Position numbers and translations under genes: made by a program. Positions 43,804 through 54,006 of a DNA stretch of 64,000 nucleotides are shown here, piece by piece. The DNA is taken from NCBI RefSeq assembly GCF_004016525.1, contig NZ_SACJ01000003.1:186001-250000 (forward strand), given 5' to 3'. The notes beneath the pieces were generated by a model, which was not told where the DNA came from, made no database searches, and worked only from the letters and a program-made list of their open reading frames with translations. This DNA comes from Flavobacterium sufflavum. GTDB lineage: Bacteria > Bacteroidota > Bacteroidia > Flavobacteriales > Flavobacteriaceae. Positions within the stretch are counted from its first letter, which is position 1. Every line of letters starts with the position of its first letter.

Positions 43804-46005
43804 TTATTTGATTGTTATTTTTATTTTTTTCGAAATAGTATTTGATGAATTCCCTACATAAATTAAATAATCACCTTTTTCCAGATTCCAATTTGAAATG
43901 GATTCATCATAAAAACTCAAACTATTTACATCAATCGAAATTGAAACAGCAGCGGTTGAACCTTTTTTAACTGCAATCTTTTGGAAACCTTTCAACTCTT
44001 TTTCAGCTCTTTTAACTTTAGAATTGAGTTTTCCAATATATACTTGTACTACTTCTGAACCATCCCTGTTTCCTGTATTAGAAACATTTCCTGAAATTAA
44101 AATCGCTTCGTTTTTTGCATATTCTTTCTTGTCTGTATCCAATTTAGAAAGTTCAAAGGTTGTGTAAGACTTTCCTTCTCCAAAAGCAAATAAGGGCTTG
44201 ATTTTCTTGGTGTCAAACCATCTGTAACCTACCAAAATATCTTCTTTGTAATATTGATTGATACTGTCTCCGGGATAGCTCAATTCTCCAAAAGAATGTG
44301 CCGCATTGTCACTTAATTTTTTAGGAAATGAAAAAGGCAGTTTTCCTGAAGGATTTACATCTCCACTAATCACATCGGCAATCGCATCACCGGCAACACT
44401 ACCCAGATACCAAGCCTGCATTAAGGCTTTGACCTTAGAGATCCAGGGCATTTCAACAGCATTTCCACTTATTAATACAACTCCTGTATTTGGATTAACT
44501 TTTAAAATCTCATTTAATAATTCATCTTGTCCAAATGGCAACTTATACTCTTTTCTATCCGAACCTTCACAATCTTGAAGATGGTTTTTATTTAACCCGC
44601 CAAAAAACAACACCATATCTGCTTTTGAAGCTGCTTCAATTGCTTCTTGTTTTAGTTTATTTTCATCTAATCCTGAAGGAATAACCCTGTCATAGGCCGA
44701 AGGACCTGAGGCATAACCCATTGCGTGAATTATAGTTGCGTTTTTATATCGTTTTTTCAACCCTTCTAACGGAGAGATTTCGGTTTTGGCTTTCAATTCA
44801 GATGAGCCACCACCAACTGTCATTGATTTGGTAGCATTTTCACCAATAACTGCAATTGTTATCTTTTTTGAGGCATTAACAGGAAAGAAAGAAGACTCAT
44901 TCTTTAATAACACAATGCCTTCACCCGCAATTTTTCTGGCAACATCTATATGTTCCTGATTATTCATTCTTCCAAAAGGACGATTTGGATTCATATTGGT
45001 ACGAAACATTAGTCGTAAAATTCTTCTAACTTTATCGTTTACAACTTCTTCCTTAATTTCGCCGCTTTTAAGTAATTTTAAAAAAGGATCAGCCAGATAA
45101 TAGGAATCGTAAGCATTTTTCGTAGATGATGTTAAACCATCTGTACCAGTTCCCATTTCTATATCTAAACCATTAAGAGCCGCTTGTTTTGTATCATGTA
45201 CACCACCCCAATCGGATATTACAACGCCGTCAAAATTCCAATCTTTCTTTAGTATCGTATTCAATAATATGTTATTATGACCGCAAAATTGTCCTCTAAA
45301 CTGATTATATGACCCCATGATTGACCAAACCTTTCCTTCTTCAACAGCAGCTTTAAATGCAGGTAAATAAATTTCGTGTAAGGCTCTGTCACTTACTTCA
45401 ACATTGATATGACCTCTCCATAATTCCTGATTATTGAGTGCATAATGTTTTACACAAGCTGCAACTCCATTTTGTTGAACACCTTGAATGTATGGAACTA
45501 CCATTTTCGAAGCCAAAAACGGATCTTCTCCCATATATTCAAAATTTCGACCATTTAGAGGAGATCGATAAATATTTACACCTGGACCTAACAACACCTC
45601 TTTTTTTCTGTAACGAGCTTCTTCACCAATACTTATTCCATAATCTTTAGATAAATTAGGATTAAATGTTGCTGCTAAACAAGTCAATGCAGGAAATGCA
45701 GTTATAGAATCGTTAGTCCATCCGGCATAACCCCAATTATCCCAATTAATCTCTCCGCGAACCCCATGAGGACCGTCAGACATCCATAATTCGGGAATAC
45801 CAAGTCTTTCAACTCCTGGGGTACTAAACTTAGATTGTGCATGGCACATGGCCACTTTTTCCTCGATAGTTAATGAGGAAATTATACTTTCTATTTTAGC
45901 TTCTACAGATTTTGAGTTATTACTATCCTGGGCATTAACAGTTACAACTATCATTGTACAAAAAAATAGTAGTAATAATTTATTTTTTAAAATATTCATA
46001 AGCAT
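43804..46005 (-). CDS. GH3 beta-glucosidase
   Basis: A 733-residue exported enzyme with a signal peptide ending near VTVNAQ. The (alpha/beta)8 domain has the nucleophile Asp265 in GVVISDWGGVHD and the substrate motif VKHYALNNQE. The second domain has KNESSFFPV and VVLISGNAVEMPW. A C-terminal fibronectin III-like domain (SGNVSNTGNRDGSEVVQVYIG) closes it: the BglX/GH3 three-domain layout. It releases glucose from beta-linked oligosaccharides and would finish the GH30 product. A decayed copy of its 5' end lies just upstream at 46344-46438. Confidence 0.9.
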   Translation of the reverse strand: MLMNILKNKLLLLFFCTMIVVTVNAQDSNNSKSVEAKIESIISSLTIEEKVAMCHAQSKFSTPGVERLGIPELWMSDGPHGVRGEINWDNWGYAGWTNDSITAFPALTCLAATFNPNLSKDYGISIGEEARYRKKEVLLGPGVNIYRSPLNGRNFEYMGEDPFLASKMVVPYIQGVQQNGVAACVKHYALNNQELWRGHINVEVSDRALHEIYLPAFKAAVEEGKVWSIMGSYNQFRGQFCGHNNILLNTILKKDWNFDGVVISDWGGVHDTKQAALNGLDIEMGTGTDGLTSSTKNAYDSYYLADPFLKLLKSGEIKEEVVNDKVRRILRLMFRTNMNPNRPFGRMNNQEHIDVARKIAGEGIVLLKNESSFFPVNASKKITIAVIGENATKSMTVGGGSSELKAKTEISPLEGLKKRYKNATIIHAMGYASGPSAYDRVIPSGLDENKLKQEAIEAASKADMVLFFGGLNKNHLQDCEGSDRKEYKLPFGQDELLNEILKVNPNTGVVLISGNAVEMPWISKVKALMQAWYLGSVAGDAIADVISGDVNPSGKLPFSFPKKLSDNAAHSFGELSYPGDSINQYYKEDILVGYRWFDTKKIKPLFAFGEGKSYTTFELSKLDTDKKEYAKNEAILISGNVSNTGNRDGSEVVQVYIGKLNSKVKRAEKELKGFQKIAVKKGSTAAVSISIDVNSLSFYDESISNWNLEKGDYLIYVGNSSNTISKKIKITIK

Positions 46006-46158
46006 GAATTTAAGTTTTATAGTTTGTTATAAAAAAAATGAAAAAGATATGCTCCAAAACACTATTTTCTCCTTAATTAAGATTAAAAAATAAATGTTTG
46101 ATTACTAATTAGCTTTTGGTGTGATATAGTTATTCTAATTAGAAAATTATTTTATAAA

Positions 46159-46192
46159 AATGACCCATAATCAAAAGAGAATGGGCCATTCC
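46159..46192 (-). terminator. Hairpin upstream of the GH3 gene
   Basis: AATGACCCAT (46159-46168) and ATGGGCCATT (46181-46190) form a stem with one mismatch, with ATTTTTATAAAAT after it in the minus direction. It may stop read-through from the GH65 gene or from the relic gene. Confidence 0.55.
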
Positions 46193-46343
46193 ACTACACA
46201 AATTAACCAAACTATTAACCAAAGTTTTGTGTGAGCATTATTATTGTTAATCTTTGTAGCTCGTATTGGGTATGATTTATGTTTTTCTACAAAGTTGTTA
46301 TTTTATTTTTTTTTTAAGATGCCGATATTAATTTTAAAACACA

Positions 46344-46438
46344 GAGTCTTTCAACTCCTGAAATACTAAATTTAGATTATGCATGAAAACATTGTCCTTT
46401 TTTCTTCCAGCGTTATGTGAGAAAGAGCATCTTTTAGC
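46344..46438 (-). pseudogene. Remnant of a second GH3 gene (5' part)
   Basis: On the minus strand the DNA reads H-A-stop-S-K-F-S-I-S-G-V-E-R-L, which aligns with HAQSKFSTPGVERL of the intact GH3 enzyme 550 bases away, with a TAA in place of the Gln codon. Just before it the DNA resembles the TIEEKVAM coding part but with one extra base. Homology then fades on both sides. It is a broken paralogue, not a working gene. Confidence 0.75.
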
Positions 46439-46638
46439 CGTATTTATGTTGGCTGCGAGTTGTCTAAATAAATCGCTTTATTAGTTTATATTTATCTGTA
46501 GTCCTACTCCAATAATAAGACAAAACAAGACTGTTTTTATTTTTTATTTATTACTATCTATGCTATAGAATTTGATCAATTAAGTAATTGATTATAATCA
46601 AGTACATTAGGTGTAATAAAAAAAAGATATTTAAACAT

Positions 46639-46692
46639 GTTGGTTTAAGCCTCATTTGACATTTCTGACGAATGAGGCAAATAAAACCAACA
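46639..46692 (-). terminator. Long hairpin after the GH65 gene
   Basis: TGTTGGTTT (46639-46647) pairs with AAACCAACA (46684-46692) and GCCTCATT (46649-46656) with AATGAGGC (46671-46678), giving a long interrupted stem about 60 bases past the GH65 stop codon. Terminator or mRNA-stabilising end; no strong T-run. Confidence 0.55.
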
Positions 46693-46750
46693 CAATCAAC
46701 CAAACTAATTATATTTTTCCTACTTTACTTGATTTTTTATTTGCCTTAGA

Positions 46751-48793
46751 CTAATGTGTTACAACAAATGTTTCTTTTTTAGGCCCAATTCCTTTTAGTA
46801 CAAGCTTCTTCCATTGCTTTGGTAAGCAAGGGGTTTCTTGAATTATACCTTTATCTGTAATGTGCAATCCTCCAAAACCAAACAGAACTGCCTGCAACAT
46901 ACCTCCTGCACCAGTAGCAAAATAGGAGTTATTTGCTGTGGCGGTTTCTGAAAGTGCTCCAAAAGGAGCGTGTCTATTAGGCTCATAACTTTCTTTAAAC
47001 AGTCGATAGGCATTATTAGCATCGCCCAACCTTGCGTATATTATTGAAAAAACAGATTTACCCATTGCTGGGCCTTCAATAGATAATTTTGGCTCATAAT
47101 ATTTTAGGTCCTTTAGTATATGCTGCCTGTCTTTAACAATATCCAAAGGATAAGATAATAAATTCACATCCGCCTGTTTAATTTGATCTCCGGCATATTT
47201 GCTGTGTTCCATAGTCGTTCCATCTTTAAAATGGTGAATTACAATCCTATCAGCTACTTTTTTCCATTCAGGATCGGCTTTAATAGCTAATTCTGTTGCG
47301 GCAAGTGTTGCGTAATTTAATGCTGTGATGGCTGAACCATTTGTAAATGCGTTATCATCGATATTAGCTGCAAATTCATTAGCACCGACAACATTTTTAA
47401 TTGAATAACTTTCATCGCTATTTTTAACAGCACGGCTCACCCAAAAATTTGCCACCTCCTTTAATACTGGATATCCTTTCTCCATTAACCATGCTTTATC
47501 GTTGGTAACTCTGTAATAGTTCCAAAATGCAATGGCAATATCAGCTGTTATATGATGCTCAAAAGTACCTGTCAATGCAAAAGGTGGGGTTACTTCTTCT
47601 CCAGTATCATCACTCTCCCAAGGGAACATTGCTCCTAAGTAACCATATGTTTTTGCTTTTCTTTTTGCTGCGTCCAAATGTTTGAATCTGTAGTTTACAA
47701 GCGATCGGGCAATGTCCTGATTGAACATTAAAAGAGGGGGGAACATCCATAATTCGGAGTCCCAAAAAATATGCCCATTGTATGGAACCTGAACTGAAAG
47801 TCCCATTGGGGCAATACTCAAATCATTATCTCCTCTTCCGAACGAATACAGATGATATAAAGCCAGACGTACATCTTGTTGAGCCTGTAAATCGCCTTCA
47901 ATTATGATATCACCTCCCCAGAGAGTGTTCCAAAGATATTTATGTTGTTGTAGTAGTGTCTCTTTAGAAGTTAACAAGTTGAATATAGTAATCCGTTCAC
48001 TCTCTGATTTTGGGTCAGCAAAATCCTTGTCAGTACATTCAACAGCAGCCCAAGCGAATTCCAGAGAAGAATTTTTACTGATTTTCTTTTCAAATGATAG
48101 ACAATTATCCCACTCTGAAGATGTTGAATGGGTTAACTCAGGTCGTTCGCTCTCACTTGATGAGTTGATATTATGCCAAATAAAAGTAGCCGATGTGCTG
48201 ACCTTATGTTTTTTAAAAGAACTAAAAGCCACCGATTGAAGAATCGGCATACTTGTTTCTAAATCTTTTAAAATTTTGTATGTATTTCTAGGCTTTTGAT
48301 AATCAGTCGTAGGTGTACTGATTTTCCCTGTTACTTTAGTTAAAATTTCTTTATTTGCATCAATTTTAATATCTATGTAGCCCGCATTTGGGACATTTCG
48401 AAGGGCATATATCGTATAATATATTGTGGCCTTATCTTTAAATGTAAAAGATGTGGTTAATTTAGCTTCCTTCATATTAAGCGTTTGATTCCAATTACTA
48501 ATATTTGCATCTGTAATTTTCTCTCCGTCTATTTCCATCTCAATATTTCCGAAATTCATCCCTTGTGAAATTCGACTAATCTCTAAATCGGCGTCTGAAT
48601 CATATATATTATTTAAGACTATGTGTTTGATTCCAAAAACATGTTCAGAGGGTAGAATACCCAATTGACCGTTTGAAAGAACAATTCCTGTATAATTTTC
48701 TGAATTTGTCGTTGAGATGTTCCAACCATCTTGCTGCCCAATGACAACTGTAGAAATTAATGATAGAATTGCAAACATTATTTTTTTCATCAC
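46751..48793 (-). CDS. Exported GH65 family glycosidase/phosphorylase
   Basis: A 680-residue enzyme with a signal peptide (MMKKIMFAILSLISTVVIGQ). The N-terminal beta-sandwich spans about 20-270 and is followed by an (alpha/alpha)6 barrel. GH65 markers: GHIFWDSELWMFPPLL (about 340-355), TYGYLGAMFPWESDDTGEE (382-400) and the catalytic acid Glu473 in VVGANEFAANIDDNAFTN. Most GH65 enzymes are trehalose, kojibiose, maltose or nigerose phosphorylases; a secreted one more likely hydrolyses, since phosphate is scarce outside. Hydrolase or phosphorylase cannot be decided from the sequence alone. It cleaves an alpha-glucoside, distinguishing this locus from a pure beta-glucan one. Confidence 0.82.
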   Translation of the reverse strand: MMKKIMFAILSLISTVVIGQQDGWNISTTNSENYTGIVLSNGQLGILPSEHVFGIKHIVLNNIYDSDADLEISRISQGMNFGNIEMEIDGEKITDANISNWNQTLNMKEAKLTTSFTFKDKATIYYTIYALRNVPNAGYIDIKIDANKEILTKVTGKISTPTTDYQKPRNTYKILKDLETSMPILQSVAFSSFKKHKVSTSATFIWHNINSSSESERPELTHSTSSEWDNCLSFEKKISKNSSLEFAWAAVECTDKDFADPKSESERITIFNLLTSKETLLQQHKYLWNTLWGGDIIIEGDLQAQQDVRLALYHLYSFGRGDNDLSIAPMGLSVQVPYNGHIFWDSELWMFPPLLMFNQDIARSLVNYRFKHLDAAKRKAKTYGYLGAMFPWESDDTGEEVTPPFALTGTFEHHITADIAIAFWNYYRVTNDKAWLMEKGYPVLKEVANFWVSRAVKNSDESYSIKNVVGANEFAANIDDNAFTNGSAITALNYATLAATELAIKADPEWKKVADRIVIHHFKDGTTMEHSKYAGDQIKQADVNLLSYPLDIVKDRQHILKDLKYYEPKLSIEGPAMGKSVFSIIYARLGDANNAYRLFKESYEPNRHAPFGALSETATANNSYFATGAGGMLQAVLFGFGGLHITDKGIIQETPCLPKQWKKLVLKGIGPKKETFVVTH

Positions 48794-48949
48794 AAATGAA
48801 TTTTGATTGTTTTTATAAATTTTAAGCTATTAGGAAAGTAAGACCGTATTTTCAGCCCTTTTGAGTTCAGGTTCCGCATAAATAATTTCTGACTCTTAAT
48901 TATAGCACGAAGTATGCCGAATGGCACTTACGGAAATATATGAGAAGTC

Positions 48950-48973
48950 GAAACGGGAAAATAATCCCGTTTC
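48950..48973 (-). terminator. Hairpin downstream of susD
   Basis: GAAACGGG (48950-48957) pairs perfectly with CCCGTTTC (48966-48973), about 75 bases after the susD stop. There is no T-run, so it may shape or protect the susCD transcript end more than terminate it. Confidence 0.5.
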
Positions 48974-49048
48974 TCCTACTCAATTTAATTGAAATTTATA
49001 TTTTAAAAATCTGAAAGCTAGAAATGCAATCAGTTATTATTCTAAATA

Positions 49049-50506
49049 CTAATATCCTGGATTTTGGTTTAAGTTCGGATTAGTATCCAATTCTCCCTGT
49101 GGAATAGGGTATAGCCCTTTCCTTCCTGCTTTATAACCTTTAGCACCAAGTTTCTGTTCGGCTAGTCCCCATCTAACAAGGTCGAAATATCGTTTACCTT
49201 CCAATGCAAGTTCAACCCTGCGTTCATGAATAATTGCTGCAAAAATATCATTCGCGATTGTAACATCAGGAAGAATACCTGAATTTGTTCCACGGGCACG
49301 GGCACGTACCATATTGATTTTGGCAACAGCTTCGGATTTATTTCCAATTTGAAAAGCAGCTTCTGCATAACCTAAAAGTACTTCTGCATACCGAATATTT
49401 TTTAAATTCTGTTCGTGACGTTCTGCTAGATTGCCTACCGGAATCCCCACAACATATTTTCCGCAATTCATACCAGTTTCCGGAGCCCATTCTTTTTTAA
49501 AGGGAAAGTCTTTCACCTCATCAGAAATAATATCACCATCACGAATAACTGTATATTTCAATCTTGGGTCATTAACTTCAAATTCATCTACCAAATTTTG
49601 AGTAGGCATACAAAAACCTAAACCAAATATTGTACTTCCATTTCTAGGTCTTACCCAAAAATTGAATCCATTACTGAAGTCAAATGGTGCTCCACCTTTA
49701 TACTGTGTTTCAAAAACCACTTCTACTCCATTGTCAAATTCTGGTTTAAACAAATCCCCAAAATTTGGCTGGAGACTGTATTCCCCCGAGTTAATTACTT
49801 GCTGAAATACATTAAAAGCATCCTGCCATTTTTTTTGAAAAAGATATACGTTTCCAAGTAATGATTGTGCAGCACCTTTATCTGCTCTTCCAATATTTTC
49901 ACTACTAAGTTCACTCTTTTGGGGAAGTTTTTCAATTGCTTTAGTTAGATCCTCCTCCATAAAAGCCCATGTTTCTTCAATTGTAGCTCTTGAAGGAGTT
50001 TTATCTGCATTTATGGTTGTTTTAACCAGTGGCACTCCCCCCCAACGAATTGCAAGGTTGTAATAATAAAAGGCTCTTAGAAAATAAGCTTCTCCTAGAA
50101 TACGGTCTTTAGTATTTTGATCCATTTGTATGTTAGGAACATTATCCAAAACAAGATTGCATTTTAGAATACCCCTGTAATAGTCCCCCCAAAGTGAGCT
50201 AATAACCCCATCTGTGGGAAAAGGATTTAAATTTTCCAGATTGGTAAGTGCTGAAAAGTCGACACCATGTCCTTTAACGGCATCATCAGAAATGATGTCT
50301 TTTTCAAATGCAGCGTTTTCAAGCCAGAAATCCTGAAGTATAGTATAACTAGCATTAACTGCGGCTATTGCATCATTTTTGGATTTATAAAAACTAGTAT
50401 TAGATATAACCCCATTAGGTGATTTATCCAGATAATCTTCACATGACATTGTAACTAATAGCACAATGCATAGTAATAATGCGGATATTATTCTATTGAT
50501 TTTCAT
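49049..50506 (-). CDS. susD: SusD/RagB nutrient-binding lipoprotein
   Basis: A 485-residue outer-membrane lipoprotein with lipobox VTMSC (Cys22) and the SusD start EDYLDKSPNGVISNTSFYKS. TPR-like helices include ILGEAYFLRAFYYYNLAIRWGGVPLV and GAAQSLLGNVYLFQKKWQDAFN. The C-terminal RagB signature is FAAIIHERRVELALEGKRYFDLVRWG. It captures the glycan and forms a lid over SusC. It is directly downstream of susC (22-base gap) in one transcript. Confidence 0.92.
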   Translation of the reverse strand: MKINRIISALLLCIVLLVTMSCEDYLDKSPNGVISNTSFYKSKNDAIAAVNASYTILQDFWLENAAFEKDIISDDAVKGHGVDFSALTNLENLNPFPTDGVISSLWGDYYRGILKCNLVLDNVPNIQMDQNTKDRILGEAYFLRAFYYYNLAIRWGGVPLVKTTINADKTPSRATIEETWAFMEEDLTKAIEKLPQKSELSSENIGRADKGAAQSLLGNVYLFQKKWQDAFNVFQQVINSGEYSLQPNFGDLFKPEFDNGVEVVFETQYKGGAPFDFSNGFNFWVRPRNGSTIFGLGFCMPTQNLVDEFEVNDPRLKYTVIRDGDIISDEVKDFPFKKEWAPETGMNCGKYVVGIPVGNLAERHEQNLKNIRYAEVLLGYAEAAFQIGNKSEAVAKINMVRARARGTNSGILPDVTIANDIFAAIIHERRVELALEGKRYFDLVRWGLAEQKLGAKGYKAGRKGLYPIPQGELDTNPNLNQNPGY

Positions 50507-50527
50507 TTCGATAATATTTTAAAATTG

Positions 50528-53500
50528 TTAAAAGGTTAGATTTACCCCTATATTGTAAGATTTATTTTGAGGGTAGGTTACTTCATCAAAACCTATAGTT
50601 CTGTCCCAAGAACGAGACATACCAACTTCTGGATCATAGCCAGAATATTTGGTAAAAGTCAACAGGTTAAGTCCTGAAAAGTATATCCTTGCTTTAGTGA
50701 TTCCTGCTTTTTTTAGAAGGTCTTCAGGTAAGGTATACCCTAGTTGCACATTTTTCAAACGCAGATATGATCCGTCCTCAATATAACGGTCAGATGCTCT
50801 TGAGTTTTGATTTGAATCAATTGTAGTAACACGTGGCTCAGAGTTACTTGTACCGGGACCTGTCCATCGGTCAAGAATCTGGGTTCCCTTATTAAAATTA
50901 TATCCTGAGTTGGTAAGCCAAAATTTTGTACCGTTGTAGACATCATTTCCTTGCTGACCTTGAAATAGTAACGAAAGATCAAAATTCTTATAAGCGAAGG
51001 AAGCGTTTATTCCATAATAAAAATCTGGATAAGGGTTACCAATGAAAGTCCTGTCATTACTGTCTATTTTATTATCATTATTCAAATCTTTAAACCTGAT
51101 GTCACCAGGAACAGCACCAGGCTGTGTTGCATGTGCATTGATCTCAGTCTGATCTTGAAATATTCCATCAGTAACGTATCCATAAAATTCACGAATTGAA
51201 TGCCCAACTTCAGTACGAGTTGACAAATCAAAGAACAGTCCTGAGTTTATTGGTTTTCCCATTGAACCTAAACTTAACACTTTGTTTTTAAGAGTGGCAA
51301 GGTTAGCACCAAAACTATATTGAAAATCCCCTATATTGTCTCTCCATGTGAACTGAAATTCAAGTCCTTTATTTTCAATAGAACCAACATTTTCATAGCC
51401 GGTAGTACTAAATCCTGATGTCATAGCCTGAGGAAGGATTAAAAGCATATCCGATGTCTTCTTATAATAATAGTCAGCAGAAAAACTCAACTTACTATTA
51501 AATGACTCTAAATCTATTCCTAAATCTGTTTGCGTTGTAGTTTCCCATTTTACGTCAGGGTTATAATCTGATGCCGGAGCATAAGATACATTTAACTGTT
51601 GAGGGTTGCCAAAAGTATAGAATGATTGAGCCATTACACTTGAAAAAGCATATAAACCAATATCCTGATTACCTAATTGTCCCCACGATCCCCTTAGTTT
51701 CAAATCATCAATAAATGGCACCTTAAAAAATGATTCTTTTGAAATCCTCCAACCTGCAGATACAGAAGGAAATACTCCCCATCGATTGGTTTTTCCGAAT
51801 CTGGATGATCCATCGATACGAACATTTGTTGAGATTAAATATTTATCTAAATAACTATAATTTGCTCTTCCATAGAATGAAGCAAGAGACCATTCTGTTA
51901 AATTCCCACGTGATTGGTCGTTAGCCGAACCTGCATTAAGATATTGTAAATATTCATCGTTATTGGAAAAACTTTCTCTGTAACCAGTCAGTTGATCTGT
52001 TTTAACACTTTCAAGAGTATTCCCAACCAAGAGATTTACCTTGTGTTTTTGATTAAATTCCTTGGAATAATTTATGGTATTTTCCCATGTAATATCTGAA
52101 TAATTAACAGTTCCTTGAGAAAGTGAATTTATCGTACGATTTGCATTACCTTCAGAAAATGTTGGATTGAAATCTTTTGACTGACTTGAATAAATATTTA
52201 ATCCTAAACTTGATTTAAAAATTAAATCTGGTATTAAATTATATTCAATAAATAAATTTCCAAAAAGCTGATTCTTTTTTAAATTCATATCAGACCTTTC
52301 AGCCATACCTAATGGATTTTGAGCATCACCTTCGTTTGCTCCCGGTCCAGCATAGCTTCCATCAGTATTATAAACTGGAATTGTTGGTGGTTGAAAAATC
52401 GCTGCTCGAACTACTCCACTTATTTCTGTATCAACTAGATTTTCGTTAATTCTTGATAAATTAATGTTAGTACCTATCTTAAACTTATCTGTTACTTTTG
52501 AATCAAGATTAAAACGGATGTTAGAGCGTGTAAAATCAGAATATTTAATAACCCCATCTTGACTGTAATGACCAACTCCTAAAACATATCTCGTTTTATC
52601 ATTACCACTGCTAACTGAAAAATCGTATTTCTGAAAAACTGCTGATCTTAAGACAGCATCTTGCCAGTCTGTGCCTTTACCTAATCCAGGATTGTTCCAT
52701 ACTGCTGGTTTTCCTGCATTAACCAGAGCTTCATCACTAATCATTGTATATTGATCAGCTGTAAGTAAGTCGAGCTTTTTTGCTACATTCTGAATTCCAT
52801 ACTGCATGTCAAAATTAACTCGGGTCAATCCTATCTTACCTTTTTTTGTTGTAATAAGTACGACACCATTAGCTGCTCTAGCCCCATAAATAGCAGCAGA
52901 CGAAGCATCCTTTAGTACACTTATCGACTCAATATCACTAGTGTTAAGACTGTTTACTCCGTCTTTTGTAGGTACTCCGTCTATAACATATAATGGATCA
53001 CTATCTCCAATAGTACCTATCCCTCTAATTCGTACCTGTATTCCAGCTCCTGGGGCACCATTGCTTTGTGTAACCTGAACACCAGCTACTTGTCCTTGCA
53101 ATGCCTGATCAACTCCAGCAACAGAAATTTTATTTATGTCCTTTGAATTTAATGTTGAAATAGCACCAGTTATATCTCCTTTTTTTTGTGTTCCATAACC
53201 AATAACTACAACTTCATTCAATAATTTATCTTCCTCGTCAAGCACAATTTTTAAAACTTCTTTCGCTGCCATAATAGATTGTGATTTGAAACCTAAATAT
53301 GAAAACGTTAATATAGCACCCTCTTGAACTTTTAGTGAAAACTGTCCATCATTGTCCGTAATAGTACCTGTGTTAGTACCCTCTACAATTACAGTAACTC
53401 CTACTAAAGGAAGATTTAATTTGTCAGTTACAATACCTTTGACAATAATTGGTACCTGACTTTCATCCTTACTGCTTTCACTTTTTTTTGTCTTCGAATT

Positions 53501-53860
53501 AAAGATAATTATTTGACGGCCACTTAATTTATAACTAACATCAATTCCTTCCAATAACTTTTTCAAAATACTATCAACCGTTTCATTCTTTACGGTTAAG
53601 CTTACTTTCTTTTTTAATAAGTCATTCATGTCATCATTAAAAATAAAAATAAACTGACTTTTTTTCTCTATTTCTCGAAAAACATTTTTAAGTTCTTTGT
53701 TTTTAACACTAATAGAAATATTGGTTTCTTGACTGTATGATACAGCTGATTTGGCGGAAACATTTTCTGCCAAGAGAAAAATGGTAATTAGAACACTGAA
53801 AATTCGCAACGAATTAAAGATTCTTGCCATATCCATGTATGGAGTAGCATTATTTTTCAT
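50528..53860 (-). CDS. susC: SusC/RagA TonB-dependent transporter with STN domain
   Basis: A 1110-residue outer-membrane porter. After the signal region (hydrophobic stretch about 18-37) comes an STN domain (about 50-120, with ISISVKNKELKNVFREIEKKSQFIFIFNDD). Next are a CarboxypepD_reg domain (about 138-220), then the plug with the SusC hallmark NEVVVIGYGTQKKGDITGAIS and VRIRGIGTIGDSDPLYVIDGVPT, and a long barrel. The STN domain is the part that contacts FecR in signal-transducing receptors, so this porter can both import sugar and switch on its locus. Together with SusD it forms a lidded importer. It follows fecR and the sigma gene. Confidence 0.93.
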   Translation of the reverse strand: MKNNATPYMDMARIFNSLRIFSVLITIFLLAENVSAKSAVSYSQETNISISVKNKELKNVFREIEKKSQFIFIFNDDMNDLLKKKVSLTVKNETVDSILKKLLEGIDVSYKLSGRQIIIFNSKTKKSESSKDESQVPIIVKGIVTDKLNLPLVGVTVIVEGTNTGTITDNDGQFSLKVQEGAILTFSYLGFKSQSIMAAKEVLKIVLDEEDKLLNEVVVIGYGTQKKGDITGAISTLNSKDINKISVAGVDQALQGQVAGVQVTQSNGAPGAGIQVRIRGIGTIGDSDPLYVIDGVPTKDGVNSLNTSDIESISVLKDASSAAIYGARAANGVVLITTKKGKIGLTRVNFDMQYGIQNVAKKLDLLTADQYTMISDEALVNAGKPAVWNNPGLGKGTDWQDAVLRSAVFQKYDFSVSSGNDKTRYVLGVGHYSQDGVIKYSDFTRSNIRFNLDSKVTDKFKIGTNINLSRINENLVDTEISGVVRAAIFQPPTIPVYNTDGSYAGPGANEGDAQNPLGMAERSDMNLKKNQLFGNLFIEYNLIPDLIFKSSLGLNIYSSQSKDFNPTFSEGNANRTINSLSQGTVNYSDITWENTINYSKEFNQKHKVNLLVGNTLESVKTDQLTGYRESFSNNDEYLQYLNAGSANDQSRGNLTEWSLASFYGRANYSYLDKYLISTNVRIDGSSRFGKTNRWGVFPSVSAGWRISKESFFKVPFIDDLKLRGSWGQLGNQDIGLYAFSSVMAQSFYTFGNPQQLNVSYAPASDYNPDVKWETTTQTDLGIDLESFNSKLSFSADYYYKKTSDMLLILPQAMTSGFSTTGYENVGSIENKGLEFQFTWRDNIGDFQYSFGANLATLKNKVLSLGSMGKPINSGLFFDLSTRTEVGHSIREFYGYVTDGIFQDQTEINAHATQPGAVPGDIRFKDLNNDNKIDSNDRTFIGNPYPDFYYGINASFAYKNFDLSLLFQGQQGNDVYNGTKFWLTNSGYNFNKGTQILDRWTGPGTSNSEPRVTTIDSNQNSRASDRYIEDGSYLRLKNVQLGYTLPEDLLKKAGITKARIYFSGLNLLTFTKYSGYDPEVGMSRSWDRTIGFDEVTYPQNKSYNIGVNLTF

Positions 53861-54006
53861 AGTTTTACATCGATTTTGGTAATTAATAAAATTCTGGTTT
53901 TAGACTTATTTTTCAAAGTCACTCAATACCGGGGAATAGTCTCAATATTTCCCGGTTCTTTTTTTGGTTATTTTTTCTTCTTTTGGTTTCTACATTTTTT
54001 TTAAAA
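53861..54006. promoter_or_regulatory. susC upstream region with hairpin
   Basis: ACCGGGGAATA (53928-53938) pairs with TATTTCCCGGT (53946-53956), one mismatch. No TAnnTTTG box is seen before susC, consistent with control by the ECF sigma of this locus. Whether the hairpin is a leader structure or an operator cannot be told. Confidence 0.4.

Larger units (their letters stand above)
46006..46750. other. 745-base gap between the GH3 and GH65 genes
   Basis: The gap holds two hairpins (46159-46190 and 46639-46692) and the GH3 relic (46344-46438). The rest is AT-rich, with no intact gene. It looks like the scar left when a second GH3 gene was lost. Confidence 0.6.
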
